Assembly (NCBI GenBank): GCA_977006965.1
Contig: OZ345380.1
Coordinates: 186,001-250,000 of the forward strand
Source of the DNA: Phymatolithon calcareum
Taxonomy: Eukaryota > Rhodophyta > Florideophyceae > Hapalidiales
DNA length: 64,000 nucleotides
Direction: 5' to 3'
Part shown: positions 31,101 through 42,723 of the stretch, piece by piece
Layout: each line of letters starts with the position of its first letter
Numbering within the stretch: the stretch's first letter is position 1
Position numbers and translations under genes: made by a program
Notes under the pieces: generated by a model
Seen by the model: only the letters and a program-made list of their open reading frames with translations
Told to the model about the DNA's origin: nothing
Databases searched by the model: none

Positions 31101-32480
31101 TCTTCTGTGCCATACTAATACAACAATCCCGTAGAGGACTGAGATAGGACAACTTTGAGTCCTGAGTTTTCCCGTCTGCCATTCTGGTGGACGTTTCGTG
31201 AGCTGCACAAAGGTAGGTAGCATCAGAGGAAGCCTTGCCCATATCTTCGGAAGTCTGTGGGGCTTCTAAATAAACTGCAAAGGAAAAAAAATTAACCCTC
31301 TCGTTCTACTCATCCAATACTGGATAAATCTGGACCGAATTGAAAATCTTACTTTTTGAATATATTCCGTAGATTTTTGTCTTAAAATTATTGACATATA
31401 GTCCATTTCGGGTGTAAGAAGCCACCTTTCGAAGTATTCAGTGCAGTTACCGAGCTTCAACAGTATTCCAACTTACTTAACCAGTACCCTTAAGGTCCTG
31501 GCAATGATATGCGACCAGTTCTGCATAGCACGAGTAAAGCTCGTTCGCCTTATACATGTAGAGCATGTTGAATTTGACACTCTTACCTTCGCAGAACGAA
31601 GACAGAATACATGTTGACATCCTCCAGTTCTCCGATTGCTCCTCTTCAGAAAGCGATGCTCCAAGATGGATACTTCTGAACATTATTGATTCTCTTTTTC
31701 TTTTTGATTCTTTTAAGAATCAAAAAGAAAAAGAGAATCCATGTAACAGCCGGGACACAGGAATACGGGGTGGTGAAAATTATCAAATCCGCTGCGATCT
31801 GGGTTGCGCTGAGGCCCAGTGCATAGGATAGCGGATATAGTACAGAATCTAACATTATAGCTGGCGTTCGAATTGCGTGCGTTCTTTGCCATCTTTGGTG
31901 CAATGTTTAGCTTTTCGCTTCCTTCACATCGGATCATGGCCGCAAGAGAAGTGCTTTTCACTCCCTTAAACGATGGTTATCATAATATGATATCCAAAAT
32001 ATTATTCTGCACCTAAATAGCCTTTCTCTTGCGTACTCTGGCTGCAGCGAGAAAGCGCTCACCTCTAAGATGAAGTTGGCAATCGATATATCGGAAGGTT
32101 CCGAAGCCATTGGCACCATTTTCTTTTCTATGGAGCAAATAACGGATTTGATAATTTTTCGAGCCCCTTATTATGAAGGCCATTTTGTCCCGCCTTTGAC
32201 ATGGATACTTTAGTCTTGATTTTTTTCTTCGTTTGCAGGGAAAGGACTTACACTGCTTTATAAAGCCTTTCAAATTTCCTTTTGAACTTGTATTCTTGAT
32301 GATCCCTCACCTTAGCGTTGATCTATGTTGTCGAAGCTTATCTTGCAAATACAAACCGGGTCTGTGAGCATGTTTCTGACTTATGGTCCTCCCCCTTTTA
32401 CCATCAATCCAATGCCGCGCTTGGTCAGCAGCTACTGTTAAACTAACGGTAGTGACCGAAAATGTCCACTGCATGGTAGA
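31101..32480. other. Unassigned AT-rich DNA with one perfect palindrome
   Basis: No gene or element ends recognised. The exception is a perfect 25-bp inverted repeat (31688-31712, 31715-31739) with a TT centre, rich in TTTTTC/GAAAAA runs. Confidence 0.45.
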
Positions 32481-32483
32481 AAG

Positions 32484-32915
32484 ATGAACAGTGGTAGCAG
32501 TAGTTTTTCCTGTCCTATAATGCACGCACCCGCGCGCGGTACAGGATTCCTTCGGTTACTGCGAAGGGACCCTTCCCGAAATGGTCGTGCGGGAGGCAGA
32601 GAAGGCACTCGGGAAGCAATAAGTTTCTCCATCAAACTCCACGCTGTGACGTGGAACTGCGCCGGCGTGGCAATGCCGAACAGAGACTTACGATGCAACT
32701 GGCTCGGACGCATTCTTCGAATGGGCGAGCGCCGCCTAGTCCGCCAGGTGCTGCTACAATGCGTTAGACCAACGCAAGAATCAATCTTTGGTGACGAACC
32801 TGGACGAGACATGAAAGCCGCAGTCGAACTCGCTAATGATAGGATAGAATGGAATTAACTTAGAAGCTCGAATCGCTGCTAGCCCCATTAGGCGAAAAGG
32901 CCAAATGAATGAATG
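32484..32915 (+). mobile_element. Internally deleted LINE with ATGA-repeat tail
   Basis: A 124-codon frame (32484-32858) joins LHAVTWNCAGVAMPN, like the start of a LINE endonuclease, straight to NWLGRILRMGERRLVRQVLL, like the very end of an RTE/Jockey-type reverse transcriptase. The stop is followed by about 40 nt and an AATGAATGAATG tail. The two ends of a LINE seem fused with the middle removed, giving a short non-autonomous unit. No target duplication was identified. Confidence 0.65.
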
Positions 32916-33065
32916 AAAGTAGCCCTGCGTGTCATACATGGAGTGACGGAGTAATTTCATTTAGATGTGCTTTCTTTTGGCAATAAAGGGCGTGCGTGTC
33001 AGACCAGAGCAGCAGCACTGCCACGCTAGCTAGTGTCTCTGAGCAGAACACAGCTGCATAGAGCT

Positions 33066-33380
33066 GTCGCAAAACAGTAATGAGCAGTTCAGAACAAGAA
33101 GAAAGCTTTTACCTTTCGCGCGCTCAGCGTCGTAGAAATTCGCGAAGGTACACGTGCTGTTAAAGAATGTCGACGGATACGTGTTAATCGTGGTAATCCG
33201 TTATGACCGCTGGTTTCCCAAAACGAGGACCGGCCATGACGCGACGCCTACATCGTCCACTTCGCTCCGTGCGCTCCCGAAGGAGCTCTGAGCCGACCAA
33301 AACTTGTTGATTTTCCTTTCGACTGCCTTCCGACTCAACGTTGTGCTCGAGTGCTGTCGCATTTACCATTCCACATACGG
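33066..33380. mobile_element. One-armed relative of the 4440-4983 fold-back element
   Basis: Starts CAAAACAGTAATGAGCAGTTC and follows the left arm and middle of the 4440-4983 element (GCTCAGCG, ACGTGCTGTT, GGTTTCCCAAA, CCAAAACTTGTTGA). The opposite arm is missing or too diverged to see. Confidence 0.6.
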
Positions 33381-34079
33381 TTAACGGTTGTGGAGTTTGA
33401 AGTGTTACCCATTCAGAGACAATCAGACTATCTCTGAATTTCTCAAACGGTCATGAAAGTACGAGACTCTCTGCCAGACGGAGTCACTTTAATTGTTGTA
33501 GGTCCGACCGGTCGCCGCTACGAATCCATTTAGAAACTGGCTTCGCGACCGCTTTCCATCTCCGTGCGCCGCAAGCACTTGTGTGTACATGTCGGGTACA
33601 CGGTCGCGTATTGGTGAACGCGGTATTGGTTCCAACCTGCAGCGTTTTTGTAGTTGTGTCACAATTGCCTCCAATTGAACAGGCAACTGCAGTTATGTGA
33701 AGTAAGCTGTTGTGAACTACGTTTGGTCTGTATTTGGAGGTTTAACTGCTGTTCACGCCATCCTTGCGGTTCTCTGGTCATTTGCACATCTTGGTATTGT
33801 GCCACAACGCTTTCATTTCCGACATCGTTCGCCCGAGATTCGGGGAACATACGAGCTTATTGTGCAGCATGTGGCGGCAGCACAGCTTATTCCTGCTACG
33901 CAGTTCGCATATGTTCTCACTGGCCGTCTTGCGCAGTCTACAATTCGCTGTTAAAATCAAGAAGGCCACTTCAGCGTCCTTGATGCTTTAACATTAGCGT
34001 TTCTCGACGTACTTATCAGGCTCAATATCCTAGACGTTGGCGATTCTATGGTCTTCCACTTCTAAATATAAATGACGGG
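33381..34079. other. Unassigned DNA
   Basis: Only short unrelated frames on both strands. From about 34080 the sequence matches the 3' flank of the GT14 gene (compare 43424-43720). Confidence 0.4.
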
Positions 34080-34529
34080 CAGCTGGTGGAATTGTCAGCT
34101 ACGCAGATGCCCATAGCTGTCCCAAGGAATACAAAGAAAGGTAACATTCTTTGTTGAGAGCATGCGGCCATCCTTCAGGACTGCTGTTGTAAATATTCGT
34201 GGCATTATTCCGTTTCCCCCGCACAACTCGTCCTCGGGACACTCGCGTCAAATATTTATTGGGGCAGCTTCGCCGCATCGCAGTGTGTTGGCCAACGTCG
34301 TTAGTACAATATGTCTACAGCGTGTTCCGAGGTCCAACAACACAACAGTCGTTGTTATATGTACAAACTTTCATTGAAAAACGTAATCCACGCTCCCAGT
34401 TTTCTTATTCCGCGGTTTCGCATCGAGATGAGAGTGAAAACCAAATATATCATTTCAAAAAATTTCTGAGCCAAATGGCCGCAACCAACACATGCTTTCT
34501 GTCACTCAAGGCATTCCTCTCTCTCCCGC

Positions 34530-35680
34530 TACGCATCCCGCATACCCTTGCGGATAACCCTCTGTGCCGTCTTTAAAACGTGCAATGCAAAGCGCGCGGC
34601 GTCGGACACGCTTCTGATGAACACGAACAGACTCAAGCAATCGTGCTGTCTCCTGCACTGAGCTCTAATAACCTACGAGCGCGGAATCAATCTCCTCCAG
34701 AAGCGCGGCATGCGAGGTGGAAAACTTACGAGCAAATATCTCACCACTGCTATCAGACCATGATGGAGCTCGGGACCCTGCGGCCCATCTAGAAACGCCG
34801 GACGAGCAAAGGCAGCGATAGCATTGCTCCGCACTATGTGAATCGGGGAGTGGATAGCGCGAGCAAGGTAGGAAAACAGTGCTCGTCCGATGCACACGAA
34901 TTTACGAGAAGCGCGAGAAGGCGACGTACGTTCGCGGAGTCCACGGCGTGGGCCGAAAAATCGGCAGAGAGAATAACCCAGCCCTCGGCTTTCTTGAGGG
35001 GCAGGGCCTCGGGATGGGCAGCCGGGTGCGGTACATTGACATTTGCGAGATCGCCGCCAATGCAACATAGCGCCGTGTCTATGTGCAGGGTGGCAAAGCG
35101 GCGCTCGAAGAACCAGCTCTTCGGACGCGTGGATTTTTGTGGCTGAAAGAAATTCAATCCCTTCAGGGCCGGGTCTGACAGCAGTGCGCGTAACGACGGT
35201 GCGGATACGAGGGGATAGTCAGATGCGGAGACGTTGATGATGAACAACCACGGCACTCGTGAGCGTTCAGCAAGAAGTACGGAGATCGCGTCCAAGGTGG
35301 CTAAGAGCATTGATACGCCGGCGTATGCGACCGGATGTGACGGGACGATGCGAATGTTGTGCGGGTACTTGGCGAGCAGTGTTTTCGCAAGTGAATCGCG
35401 ATGCGCATGTGGAATTTTCGCATCGAGATGAACGGCGTACACATTGCAAAAATGCCAAACCGCATCTAGCAAGCATGGTATCTGCTACACGGAGGTCACT
35501 GATGCCTGAAGGGAGAGCGCGAGACGGACATGTCGCACACATCGCGGGTGTCGCAGAGCAAGCACTGCGATCAGCGTCAGGAACAATGCGAAAAAAAAGT
35601 ACTAACGCGGCTCCAAGCCTGCGGCGGCATGCACGAACACGCACTAAGGGTCGCCACCGCATTCCCGTACGCGGCGCCAT
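34530..35680 (-). pseudogene. GT14 glycosyltransferase, copy 2, frameshifted
   Basis: Minus-strand copy of the gene at 43974-45173. The start MAPRTGMRWRPLVRVRA (ATG 35680) is followed by a frameshift at an A-run (GCGAAAAAAAAGT near 35590; the intact gene has GCGAAAAGAAGT). The longest open part (35472-34834) retains FINVSASDYPL-like, KKAEGWVILSADF and ASDEHCFPT motifs. A deletion near 34830 (after LSTPRF) shifts the frame again before RPAFLDGPQGPELHHGL and the FARKF region. It can only make truncated protein. Confidence 0.88.
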
Positions 35681-36165
35681 GCCTGATATGCACGGGTTTT
35701 CGCAGTGTGAGCACAGGACGCATGTGCACAGAAGATGCGACCATGGGACCGGGCCCAGTGAGAGGCAAGCCAGGCCGCAAAGGTGATATGTGAGTGGATG
35801 TTCTCTTCCCAGGTTGCTGAGGATTCGATATAGCTGTTGTGGATGATATCCACGTCAATATCTCGCAGCATGAGCCGAATAGCCAGAACGATGGGAGATA
35901 AGGGATACGGTAATTGGTACAAGTATAGGCAAGCATTTGATAGCTGTGCCGATCCTGTTGCCAACGACGTGCAGCTACTTCCGCTGTTGAGAAGCGCTCG
36001 AAATAACGACCGCGGAGAGCGGCTTTTATCGAGCGAGCACCACCGTCATGGTGACAATTACGATCACGAGGCGCTGCGGGAATGGCAGATCGTTTGTCAG
36101 CTTGTCGAAAACGCTCGCGCCACGAGCAGGTATCGGACGCAAACCATGGGTTATGGCAGCAGATA

Positions 36166-36302
36166 CTGTCCAAAGAAAATGTCCGAAATCAACTACTTAA
36201 ATGAGAATGTAAGCGAAGGATTGCAGCACAACAAGAAATCTCTCAGGTTCAATGATAATTGACAAAGGGAACTTCAATAAAACAGAAATCCAATCCAATC
36301 CT
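36166..36302 (+). mobile_element. Short unit-C copy upstream of GT14 copy 2
   Basis: Starts ACTGTCCAAAGAAAATGTCC and ends AATAAAACAG with AATCCAATCC. The copy at 43732-43869 begins at essentially the same internal point, although longer copies exist, so this may be a defined short retroposon. Confidence 0.7.
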
Positions 36303-36318
36303 TTTCGTTTTGGCCGGC

Positions 36319-36343
36319 GGGGTGACATGGGATATGTCACCCC
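36319..36343. repeat. GGGGTGACAT hairpin downstream of protein T copy 2
   Basis: Same 10-bp stem and GGGAT loop as at 8584-8608, about 240 nt past the T stop. It could act in 3'-end formation or be a relic of a cassette boundary. Confidence 0.8.
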
Positions 36344-36585
36344 GTCAAAATGATATTTTGGGGAATAATTTGGTCACTTTTTACTCAAAATGATGACGTT
36401 TCGGGCCGTTTCAGATCCCTTCTGTAGCTCGTCGAGGCATAATCGGTTCAGCACGACTTAAAAACCGGGTGATAATTGACAACGTATTCTTCGAGGATTG
36501 TCTGCACGACTGTATTTCTACAGGCGGAAGACATTTAAATTCTGGATGATGTTCTCTACTATTGTAATCCCACGTCGCTACGGAT

Positions 36586-38031
36586 TTAATCTTTTTTCTC
36601 TCCTTCATCTCCACCTTCGTTTTCTCCAGACTTGCCTTCTAGCTCTCTTTCCCGTTCCTGTCTTCTCTTCTCACTAAGTGCTCTTTGTATCCATTCCGAA
36701 TTATCGCTGATGGGAATGTCAGCATCGTTGTCGCTACGCCCACTCACACTCCACAAAAGCGATTTCTGTGCAATTGCGATCTCGACGAAAGCCACAACAA
36801 TCACGACGTCTGCCAGCTCCTTCATCGCGTTGAAAGTCTCTTCGTCCATTTTGTCCCACATCTGTGCAGCAGCGGCAAGTACAGACGCAAGCAACGGGAG
36901 AGTTGAAATGTGCTCCATTATAGTAAGTACTGGACGCAGAATACCAGCATTTTCATTTTCCTTGTAGATTGCGTCCTTGTCATGGCCAACTATAGCATTC
37001 CCGACATGGAGCGGTGCTATTCTTAGCTGACACTTCAGAGCCTCTTCGTCGGTGTCATCTTGAATAATGCCGTGTCGCAATTGTTCCAGTATTCTCTGTT
37101 GCAATATCAGCTGATCCGCTCTTTCCCTCATCATGAAGAAGTTACCCGGACCCGTCAAGAAACTGTCGTTAAGCTTAAGTTGTGAAGCTGAGCGCTGTTC
37201 TGAGCTCTCGGGCTCTGGCAAAATCTCGAGAACCTCATGTAGTGAATCTGAGCGCGGTTGTGAGCTCTCGGGCTCTGTGTTTTCCCATGTTGCCAGCGAT
37301 TGAATTACAATCGGGTCTTCGAAAGAGCTATTAGGATGAAAAACATACCAAAAGCTCATGAGATCCTGTCTGCGCAGCGCAGCGAGCACAACGATGAGGT
37401 TGTTCAGCGAAGTATAAATTCCCCATCCGACACAAAATCCCATCAAACCAACGCTTAGCGCTGTATTTCCTTCACTTGCTCTTCTCGCCGAATCTGCACT
37501 GACTGATGACGCAATCCACCACCATCGTTGTCGCCATCCGACAAGCGCTATCGAGCACACCGTTGTCGCCATGAGACACACCATCTCCGTACGCTGAACG
37601 GGAGAATTTCTCGAACCTTGTCCAGAAGCCGAGAATGGGATCCATCCTACACGACAGTTGCTCGCCGACCTGATCGTGTAATACACATCAAATAGAATGC
37701 CCATGAGGCCTATTACCAACACACAAGGTGCCACAAACTGTAGTCACTGCAGCCGCAACATCAGCGCCCGACGTAAGTTCACGAAAGATAGAACCTCTGA
37801 AACAATGGCAACGAGCACTTCTGCCGCCTCAAGACCTAACAGAATGCTCAACTTGCGGAAAGAGATCCGACATGGATCTGCAGACTCCATCACAAGGGTG
37901 CCTTGCATGGCAGCGAGAAGAATGGACATGAAGGCGAGGATGGTAGGCCAGCTTAGTGCGGCTTTCGACCCGCCGACAACAGCGTGAGCAGTTGTGGATA
38001 TTGCATTGTTGTGCATAGGCAGTGGCGCCAT
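36586..38031 (-). pseudogene. Protein T, copy 2, single nonsense codon
   Basis: Reads MAPLPMHNNAISTTAHAVVG from ATG 38031 and stays in frame to the acidic tail at 36586, apart from one TGA near 37741. There the intact copy has a Trp codon (LQWLQFVAP). Relative to copy 3 it has extra residues in the hydrophilic loop (two repeats of an SSEQRS/SSQPRS-type stretch). The loss looks recent: membrane segments and the ADIPISDNSEWIQ motif are unaltered. Function unknown. Confidence 0.85.
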
Positions 38032-38343
38032 AGATCAAGCATGAGCTGTATCCTTTACGAAACAATTAGAACGTCATGAACAGTGTTGTGGTAGCGAGAC
38101 GTGGGCAGATTGCCTAGTTTTCGGGCACCAAAGTATCAAGTAGCGCTGACACACGAATTCAACGAGAATTTGCAGAGGATAAGACTGAGTTGTTGGGTAA
38201 GGTTTGCAATCTGCGGTCACAATTTCTAAATTGTGATCACAATATCATTGTGGCATATGCTATAGGCTGACAGCGAGAGAGGACCCAGGTGTGTCTATGT
38301 GCTCAATGGAAGGAGGTGGTACAGGAGAAGAACAAAATTTGTT

Positions 38344-38390
38344 CATCCTGCAATCTCGTTGATATTTAATATCAACGAGATTGCAAGATG
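38344..38390. repeat. Near-perfect palindrome in D spacer, unit 2
   Basis: Inner arms 38349-38366 and 38368-38385 are exact around one T, and the match extends to 23 bp with one mismatch. The same hairpin is at 51963-52009. In the unit-1 D fragment the two arms are about 1 kb apart (29754 and 30834). Confidence 0.85.
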
Positions 38391-38537
38391 CATGGATTGA
38401 GTGACTAATAATAATGAATGCTTATTCCCGTTATGGGGCTAGCAAGCACTGCTTCTATATATTTACCTCTACTGTAAGATTGTAATGCCTGAACTGCGGG
38501 AGAGATCAGAGTATTCCATCTTAAGGAATTGTGGACC

Positions 38538-39373
38538 TGTGGAGTGAAATGTGTGGATACTTTGTTGTAGTGAGTAACAGTGCTAGGGCTGGTCCTGTTC
38601 TCGGGGTGAGCTTGCTTTCTTTATCAAGGCGGGGTGGCTAGTGCCACTTATATAGACTACATTAGCGAACTACCTAACCCTAAGGGAAAATGAAATTACG
38701 GAAATCACAACAATGCGAATGTCTAAGAATTTCTGATATAAAAGGAACCCCGCTTTGGTTGCTTACCAGAGCGTGGTTGAGTGGTTTTCCTTACACTTAG
38801 AACTGGATGATGGCACATATGATCAGACCCCGGTTCGAATCCCACTCGGCTCGGTTAAATGTCATGGTTAAGCGGATCAGGCGCTAGGGGCGAAAATAGC
38901 TCCGTGCACCAATCAACTCAAGCATCCTCATCTGACCTCCGGCAGGAGTATTGAGGGCGGTCTTAATTGATCAGCAGGTGTGTCCAGGTAATGCTGTAAT
39001 CACCCGGTGATGATGCCTTGAGGTGTAATGTAATCCTGAGAGCGGGAACGCTGTATATGGCGGGGGCCGTGAGGTGCCTTAAGCATAAAAACCACATGAA
39101 TTTTTCCACTTATTCCGCGATGCCGCCGAGCTCCATCAGCGTGACGCAGATGCCGGCGGTATGTAAGGATGCCGAAAAGAGGACAGGGAGCTGAAGACGA
39201 ACCGGGGAGAAGCAGATATAAGGGACACCAACCAATAAACCTTTTACATGACAGTGACAATTGCCTTATACAAACTGTAAACGGAGACGAAGTGATGCCA
39301 TCTTGTTCACCGACGACAACCAATAGAAGACGAAGCGATGCATAAGCTGCAGCGGTAAATCTTGCGCTCCACA
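38538..39373 (+). mobile_element. Solo LTR of an LTR retrotransposon
   Basis: 836 bp bounded by TGTGGAG...CTCCACA with the 5-bp duplication GGACC (38533-38537, 39374-39378). The other D copy (near 56893) is uninterrupted at this point. A TATAAAAGG box lies at about 38738. No internal coding remains, as expected after LTR-LTR recombination. It is unrelated to the copia LTRs. Confidence 0.82.
38772..38854 (+). other. tRNA-Ser/Leu-like A-box and B-box module
   Basis: TGGTTGAGTGG fits a polymerase III A box, and GGTTCGAATCC fits a perfect B box 50 nt later, with a long variable region as in class II tRNAs. The outer stem GAGC/GCTC is kept, but the T-stem cannot pair (C-C and C-A mismatches). It is more likely a tRNA-derived SINE or tRNA pseudogene lying in the solo LTR than a working tRNA gene. 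Confidence 0.5.
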
Positions 39374-40577
39374 GGACCCCACTCGCGCATATGGGCAAGA
39401 AGTCTAGAGCGGTACCCTGCACGCGAAGTTGATGTCGTGCAGGTCCCATTTAATGTTGTTGTAGATTGAGGAAGCTGTATGTGTAGCTAGAACGGTTGTC
39501 GTTAACACTGTCGGGGTTGTATGTGGAGAGCAGATGTCGGGTATGGCCTTCTTGAGAGAAGTGAGATGTGGAGATGAAAGCAGTATTTAAATCAGAGTGA
39601 GATTGCGGAGGTTGCGAGTGGAAGCGAGTATGACCGATACGAGAGGCAATGGTCAGACATGATACATTCTTACACTACTTATGATAGATTACGGCAGGGC
39701 GTTAATCCTCCTAGCTACTGTATGATAATTGTAAGCACGCTTCTTCTCTACCTGCCGCTCGTCATTAGACGATTCCACCCGAAGCAACTGCGGTGATTCC
39801 ACGATTCACGAGTCGACGTGGACAATCGGATTGTTGAATGTGGCAAGTACTGTGCCGTACTGTACCATTGCCATTCGTCCGCGAGCAATGTAGTTGCCAC
39901 CATTTCTCGTACTTTGGAGCTACACGATACAGGTGACCCAGTGGCTTCAACTAAGGCACCTTCGGAGACGTGACATGAAGTGAACTCAATCGGCCCGGAC
40001 AAAAGGAAAATTCGACGCTACATATAGTAAGGCGGCCTCGCTTTATGATTTTTTCTTGGAATTCATCCGCAAAAGCCGAAGCCGCGGCTTCATCTGTCTA
40101 TAAACGTACGTGTCCACATGGGACACTGCAAAACTATGCCGTTGCACGAGGTCGCATGCATGTGCACACGTTTCCCGCTATGACCGTTTCGTCCTCAGTC
40201 TAAGCGTGAAGTCTCATCGAGAAAAATTCTTTATGGAGCTATCATACACGGAAGGCAGCGAGCAGAGCGCTTCCGATTGAAGCCCTAACAACACTTCAGT
40301 TCCAAAAAACATCACTGCCTCAAACGCTCTGTTAGCTTACCTCTCAACGCAGTAAGTGTCGACGACATTGCGCACGTTTCCACACCTTGGCCATTCACGC
40401 AATCATATCCTCACCGCGTAGCAATAGAATAAACACATTCCGACGCGATTGCGCTCGGATTCGAATCTGTACACTCGTCAAAAAATCACGCATGCTCAAC
40501 TGATGATCAGCATCAGAGCTTCTCTGAACCGCCATTGCGAACGAAATGCGCCCGAAAGAAAAGAAAACTACATACGC
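39374..40577. repeat. D spacer and MFS 3' flank, unit 2
   Basis: Matches 56.9-58.3 kb and 61.29-62.05 kb (for example GAAGCTGTATGTGTAGCTAG, GCATGATACATTCTTAC-like words, CACGAGTCGACGTGGAC). It links protein T to the MFS gene in this cassette. No supported gene inside. Confidence 0.75.
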
Positions 40578-41090
40578 TCATGCCTGTTTCGCAAGCGTGA
40601 GGTAGCCGCCTCCGGCACACTCAGTACAGTTGATGTCGATATATCGGCAACTCAGCGTCTGCGCCAGTGTTGCCGGGCCGCATTCCAGTCCCATCACGAT
40701 GCCAGTGCCGCTGCACTTGGCGCACTGCACGATCTGTCCAACGAGCGGCATTGGCAGAGGCACAGTTTTCAGTTCTGGCACCATCTCGATCATAGGCTCC
40801 GGCTTCGGCTTCGTCTTGGAGCCCATGCCAAGTCGCCACGTTGGTAATAGGAGAAGCACAGCGGCTGCGGAGAATCCCTGCAACGCCACAAAGTACGCGT
40901 CCCATCCGAGTCGCGTTACAATCCGCGTGAGTGGATACCCCGACACTGCGGCTCCGAGATAGCCAATCCAGCCAAAAAGTCCGATTGTTGAGGAAACCGC
41001 TGATCGATCGACGATTTTGGCACCAGCCAGCCCAACCAGCATTTGTGGACCGTAGATGAAGCAGCCGACTGCAAATACCGCTAGCCAATT
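40578..41090 (-). pseudogene. MFS transporter C-terminal half with cysteine-rich tail, copy 2
   Basis: Open from the insertion point at 41090 to the stop near 40578. Membrane segments VGCFIYGPQMLVGLAGA and LGAAVSGYPLTRIV (GlpT/SLC37-like) lead to a cytoplasmic tail with CAKCSGTG, CGPA, SCRYIDINC and CTECAGGG. The two CxxCxGxG-type repeats resemble the zinc-binding repeats of DnaJ and related plastid proteins. The N-terminal half is cut off by the C-tailed LINE-B copy at 41091. The tail is conserved at 62115 (CxxCVGGGYLA), so it is a real part of the protein. Confidence 0.82.
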
Positions 41091-41246
41091 GGGGGGGGGG
41101 GGGAAATTGTAGGATTTTATTTTAGAAGCCCTCAACGCCGGCGCACGCCGACACCAGAGCAGCTTCGCGTTGCGCTGTAACCCTTTCAGGGAAGACTACA
41201 GCATATCGCCTCCATCATCACGCCATCATCTCCTCTTGCATACCCC
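41091..41246 (-). mobile_element. LINE-B 3' end with 13-C tail, inserted in MFS copy 2
   Basis: Thirteen G residues (41091-41103) on the plus strand, then TACAATTT complement and the family hairpin. It interrupts CCAATTG that is continuous with AGGTACAG in copy 0 (near 706). Only about 155 bp remain, ending at TCCTCTTGCAT, next to the oppositely oriented copy. Confidence 0.82.
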
Positions 41247-41249
41247 TTT

Positions 41250-41542
41250 CGAAGAACACCCTTTGTCTGAGCAGCAAGGCCAGAGACGGTGCGGAGGTAT
41301 GGAATTCTTCTCAGATTTGCCCACCTCGATCCTGCCATCACCTACCTCGTGAGAGGAGAGACTGAGGGCGAGACAATGCAGGCGATGGACAGACTATTAG
41401 AATTAGAGAAAATAATGACGGAAGAAATGATAGTGTGATGCGATATTTTTTAGACAATGCGAAAGTAGCACATGGGAAGCTGCTCTGGTGTCGGCGACTC
41501 TGGCGTTGAGGGCTTCGAAAATAAAAACTTACAATTTCCCCC
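41250..41542 (+). mobile_element. LINE-B 3' end, head-to-head with the previous copy
   Basis: The coding end LLRFAHLDPAITYLV and ELEKIMTEEMIV (stop near 41438), then the hairpin, AAAATAAAAACTTACAATTT and five C residues (41538-41542). With 41091-41246 it makes a back-to-back pair. Confidence 0.75.
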
Positions 41543-42723
41543 TACCTCTTGAGATCATACACTGCATGCAGAACACCGATGATGGCATATACGCCTCTAT
41601 CATACAAGACAACTACCGCCGTAACCCCGCATAAATCGATACCCATTGGTTTGTCGCGGCGACGCATCCAGCGGCAGCGGGAAAGCGACCACGCGCGATG
41701 ACATCCGGGCGTTGATCGACATCGCTAATGACTGTCTTGGAGCCGCAACCAGTGGCAGTCGAGGAGCAGTGCCGCGCGAAGGATCCCCGTGCCGAGCCAG
41801 GTCGTTCGACACCGTCTCGAGCCGCAACTAGCGGCATTCGAGAAGCCGCCACGCGTTAAGACGCTCTCGCGACAACCTAGGTCGTGGCCGCCTGGAAGAA
41901 CCCTTACGCGCGTGACGACCGGGCCAAGGACGCCTTCTAGACGCTTTCCATGCGACCCTCTCATCAGGTTGCGCCACGCGGCGCCGGGCTGCGACAGGCC
42001 GAGACTCTGTGCGTCACATTCACAGGCGCGTACACCCGGCGGCGGTTAAAAACACAGCTGCACGCAGCGCAGAGTCTAAAGCTTGCGTGAAAGTCTCACC
42101 GGCGCGCACAGTCGCCAGCAACTGCTCTAGAGTCCGAGCCTCGCCGATCGAAATCTCTATATCAAGCAAGACGCTGAAGAAACCTTGATCTCCAGCACAC
42201 CCATCGCAAGCTTGCAGACGCGTTCACACGGAGGCACGCACTTCGGAATGTGCCTGAACCGAGACGTGAACCGCGCGTAAGGCAGCGAACAGCGTGAGGA
42301 GTTTTTTGGTACACCGGCTGTCCTTTTCCCACAAAGGACTCGTGTGATATCTGATTTCTCGGCGGAGGCTAGACAGGAGAGCTTTTCGAGTTGGCAGCCC
42401 GCGTTCTTTTGTTGACCACCCACCCACCCTTCATAGTCTTTTGTAGTAGTAGTGAAGCTATCGCACGGCTACAACTACGGCAATCCGGTTCTCCGGCAAG
42501 CGGTGCTTGTCCTGGAGGAGGTTCCTAAGAGTTACTGGACGGGGTCCGGGAACTCTAGTAAGGAGAAGCGCGACACTGCTCGCCTTCTCTGGGGATCTAG
42601 ACCGTTGGACGCCGTGAAAGCAAAGTCGCCAAAATTTCTGTTTTATGTTTCGAATAAAACCGCAGATCTTTCTAAAGTCTGTCAAGGCAGGCAGTCTCCA
42701 AGCCTACCTCGCTATCACAATCT
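41543..42723. other. Unassigned, partly GC-rich DNA
   Basis: 41590-42440 is GC-rich. It contains a diverged tandem repeat (GAGCCGCAACCAGTGGCA near 41731 and GAGCCGCAACTAGCGGCA near 41819). Frames on both strands are short and unrecognised. Confidence 0.4.

Noticed and set aside
38772-38854. Functional tRNA-Ser/Leu gene
   Set aside because: A and B boxes fit, but the T-stem has C-C and C-A oppositions and the acceptor stem pairs only partly; kept only as a tRNA-like module.
39000-39449. 149-codon minus-strand frame as a gene
   Set aside because: It runs across the edge of a solo LTR into D spacer, so it is a chance frame over a recent junction.
41091-41103. G-run as an assembly or sequencing artefact
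   Set aside because: The same tract, with different lengths, ends several independent LINE-B copies and abuts target duplications, so it is better explained as the element tail; exact lengths may still be imprecise.
41600-42050. Overlapping GC-rich frames on both strands
   Set aside because: GC-rich tandem-repeat DNA gives long frames in several phases; no domain or conservation.
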